A stretch of 14,188 nucleotides of DNA from Chloroflexota bacterium (GTDB lineage: Bacteria; Chloroflexota; Anaerolineae; Promineifilales; Promineifilaceae). The first letter of the stretch is position 1; the number at the start of each line of letters is the position of its first letter. Shown piece after piece: positions 13,247-14,188 of the stretch. Under the pieces are notes generated by a model that ran no database searches, was not told the DNA's origin, and saw only the letters and a program-made list of their open reading frames with translations. Location: contig JAJRTP010000708.1 of NCBI GenBank assembly GCA_024278255.1, forward strand, positions 1 through 14,188, written 5' to 3'. The position numbers and the translations under genes are program-made.

Positions 13247-14032
13247 ATGGTGCTTTTCATCTTTGCCCATGAGTACAGCGAATTTGGAAATAAGCGAATT
13301 GTACCAGTCGGGCCAATCCAGGCAGCCACCGTCAGCCAGACCCCCACCAGCACCCCCGAAGCCACCGCCACTCCCCGCAACCTGGGCGAAGACGTGGAGA
13401 CGTGGGAAATCGGCCGTTCTGTCAATGAGGCACCGCTCGAAGTGATTCGCATTGGCAATGGCCCTAAAGCAGTCCTGTTCGTGGGCGGTATTCACGCCGG
13501 CTACGCCCCCAACAGCGTGGCCGTGGCCGAGGAAGCAGCCGATTATTTCCGCCGCGTCCCCAGCGCCGTGCCGCCGGACATCTCCCTCTACATCATCCCC
13601 AATCTGAACTCGGACGCCCTCTGGGAAGATGCCTATGAAGCGTTATTCAAACATCCGTTGGGCTGCGCGGTGGGCACGGCCGTAACCCCCACCGGCGCTG
13701 TGCAGCGCTTCGCCAACGGTCTGATGATATGGCGGCAGGACAAGGAGCGGGTGTACGTCCTGACCAACGACGAAAAGCTGACCGAACACGACGTCAACAA
13801 CCCCGACCTGCGCGGCTACTACAATTCCGAACTGCACAAAGGCGCGTTTGGCTACCTGTACAACAACGACCCCGACGTGCGCGACCGCCTGGGCGCACCT
13901 CTGGAAGCGGAAGCCCCCGCCGAGGATTTCCGCCTCCAGGATTTTGAGAAGGGCGTCATCCTCACCTTCTCCAACTTCGGCGGCAAAACTACTATCCTCC
14001 TCACCGACGAGGCCCGCTGGAAGGCGTACTGA
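13247..14032 (+). pseudogene. Degenerate M14 carboxypeptidase-like protein with WRQD-type C-terminal repeats
   Basis: This is a 261-codon open frame. After an odd N-terminus without signal peptide and a Thr/Pro linker (TPTSTPEATATP, about 32-43), residues 53-124 match the start of an M14 peptidase: IGRSVNEAPLEVIRIGNGPKAVLFVGGIHAGYAPNS and LYIIPNLNSDAL. The zinc-ligand glutamate expected a few residues after H83 is A87. The rest of the catalytic domain (third ligand and catalytic Glu) is missing, and the frame passes directly to a C-terminal module with two weak repeats (QRFANGLMIWRQDKERVYVL at about 153-172, FEKGVILTF near 233-241). Family members are usually far longer. There is no ribosome site at ATG 13247 and the signal peptide is absent. 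I read it as a gene with a lost 5' end and an internal deletion, though an expressed binding protein is possible. Confidence 0.6.
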
Positions 14033-14034
14033 TC

Positions 14035-14130
14035 AAACCTGACAGGTTTCCCCGACTTCCTGGCCGCAAAAGACGTTATGAAAGAATATACAGCTTGAAT
14101 TTCAGGCAGTCTTGCAAACCTGTCAGGTTT
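14035..14130. repeat. Pair of AAACCTGWCAGGTTT palindromes after the M14-like gene
   Basis: AAACCTGACAGGTTT (14035-14049) and AAACCTGTCAGGTTT (14116-14130) are the same 15-bp palindrome on opposite strands, 66 bp apart. The second runs into TTTTTT and could act as a weak terminator. Nothing recognisable follows up to the right edge, apart from a Shine-Dalgarno-like GGGGAGGTG near 14163-14171. Confidence 0.7.
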
Positions 14131-14188
14131 TTTGACCTGCTCCCGTATCTTCTCAATAAACAGGGGAGGTGAAATTATCCAGACTCCC

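Larger units (their letters stand above)
573..13683. repeat. Dispersed highly iterated palindrome ACGGCCGT (21 copies)
   Basis: Exact copies begin at 573, 1257, 1560, 2786, 3160, 3454, 4072, 4123, 4207, 7235, 7494, 8324, 8567, 9207, 9602, 10053, 10604, 11345, 12127, 12437 and 13676 (counted by eye). By simple base-composition arithmetic fewer than one is expected. All but one lie inside genes. They are read in different frames as Thr-Ala-Val, Asp/Asn-Gly-Arg or Arg-Arg-Pro, so the DNA word rather than a peptide is being kept. Confidence 0.85.

Noticed and set aside
14163..14188. Shine-Dalgarno-like GGGGAGGTG near the right edge suggesting a following gene
   Set aside because: No ATG, GTG or TTG lies at a usable distance before the window ends, so no gene can be called.

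Overview
The window most resembles a chromosomal segment of a filamentous Chloroflexota bacterium (Anaerolineae-like). This is inferred from the gene style: lipoproteins with Thr/Pro linkers, PAS kinases, a WRQD-type repeat domain, moderately high GC, and a very frequent ACGGCCGT octamer. I see no rRNA, tRNA, CRISPR array, transposase or phage gene. Roughly 12 protein genes plus one very short one are supported. Most lie on the minus strand.

Layout from left to right: (1) 1-1522 (-) is a membrane sensor (extracellular domain, HAMP, PAS), cut by the left edge just before an expected histidine kinase core. (2) 1523-1836 is a gene-poor gap with hairpins and a REP-like palindrome. (3) 1837-2898 (-) is a Gfo/Idh/MocA oxidoreductase. 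(4) 2941-5325 (-) is a tight operon: lipoprotein rhodanese, membrane-anchored thioredoxin and PAS-PAS histidine kinase. The thioredoxin frame is interrupted by a single UGA exactly where the first cysteine of CxxC should be, giving U-T-A-C. A stable hairpin follows at a bacterial-SECIS-like distance, so this is a candidate selenoprotein. (5) 5571-5908 (-) encodes two small membrane proteins, a 35-residue one and a DUF2892 protein. (6) 6077-8707 (+) is a TPR-PAS hybrid kinase with a C-terminal receiver. (7) 8708-8944 is a composite inverted-repeat region. (8) 8945-10320 (-) is an operon of ECF sigma factor, zinc-type anti-sigma factor and isoprenylcysteine-methyltransferase-like membrane enzyme. 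(9) 10559-11449 (+) is a lipoprotein with FN3-like and discoidin-like domains and a strong terminator. (10) 11500-11862 (-) is a HIT-like protein that has lost the central histidine. (11) 12043-13176 (-) is a second kinase carrying the same Cys/His-rich PAS domain as the one in region 4. (12) 13247-14032 (+) is a degenerate M14-peptidase-like remnant, followed by small palindromes.

Two observations tie the window together. First, a bipartite sequence (TTTGTAACCT, 13 nt, CCGTCTAAAGAGCAG on the minus strand) occurs twice with identical spacing: once in front of the ECF sigma gene and once in front of the small-membrane-protein/DUF2892 unit. This looks like an autoregulated ECF promoter and a target promoter, so the sigma/anti-sigma pair probably controls the small membrane proteins. 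Second, DUF2892, rhodanese, redox thioredoxin, a Cys/His PAS kinase and a Zn-type anti-sigma factor all lie within 10 kb. Together they suggest an envelope thiol/sulfane-sulfur (possibly selenium-dependent) stress module. The linkage is inference; the motifs and the repeat are read directly from the sequence.
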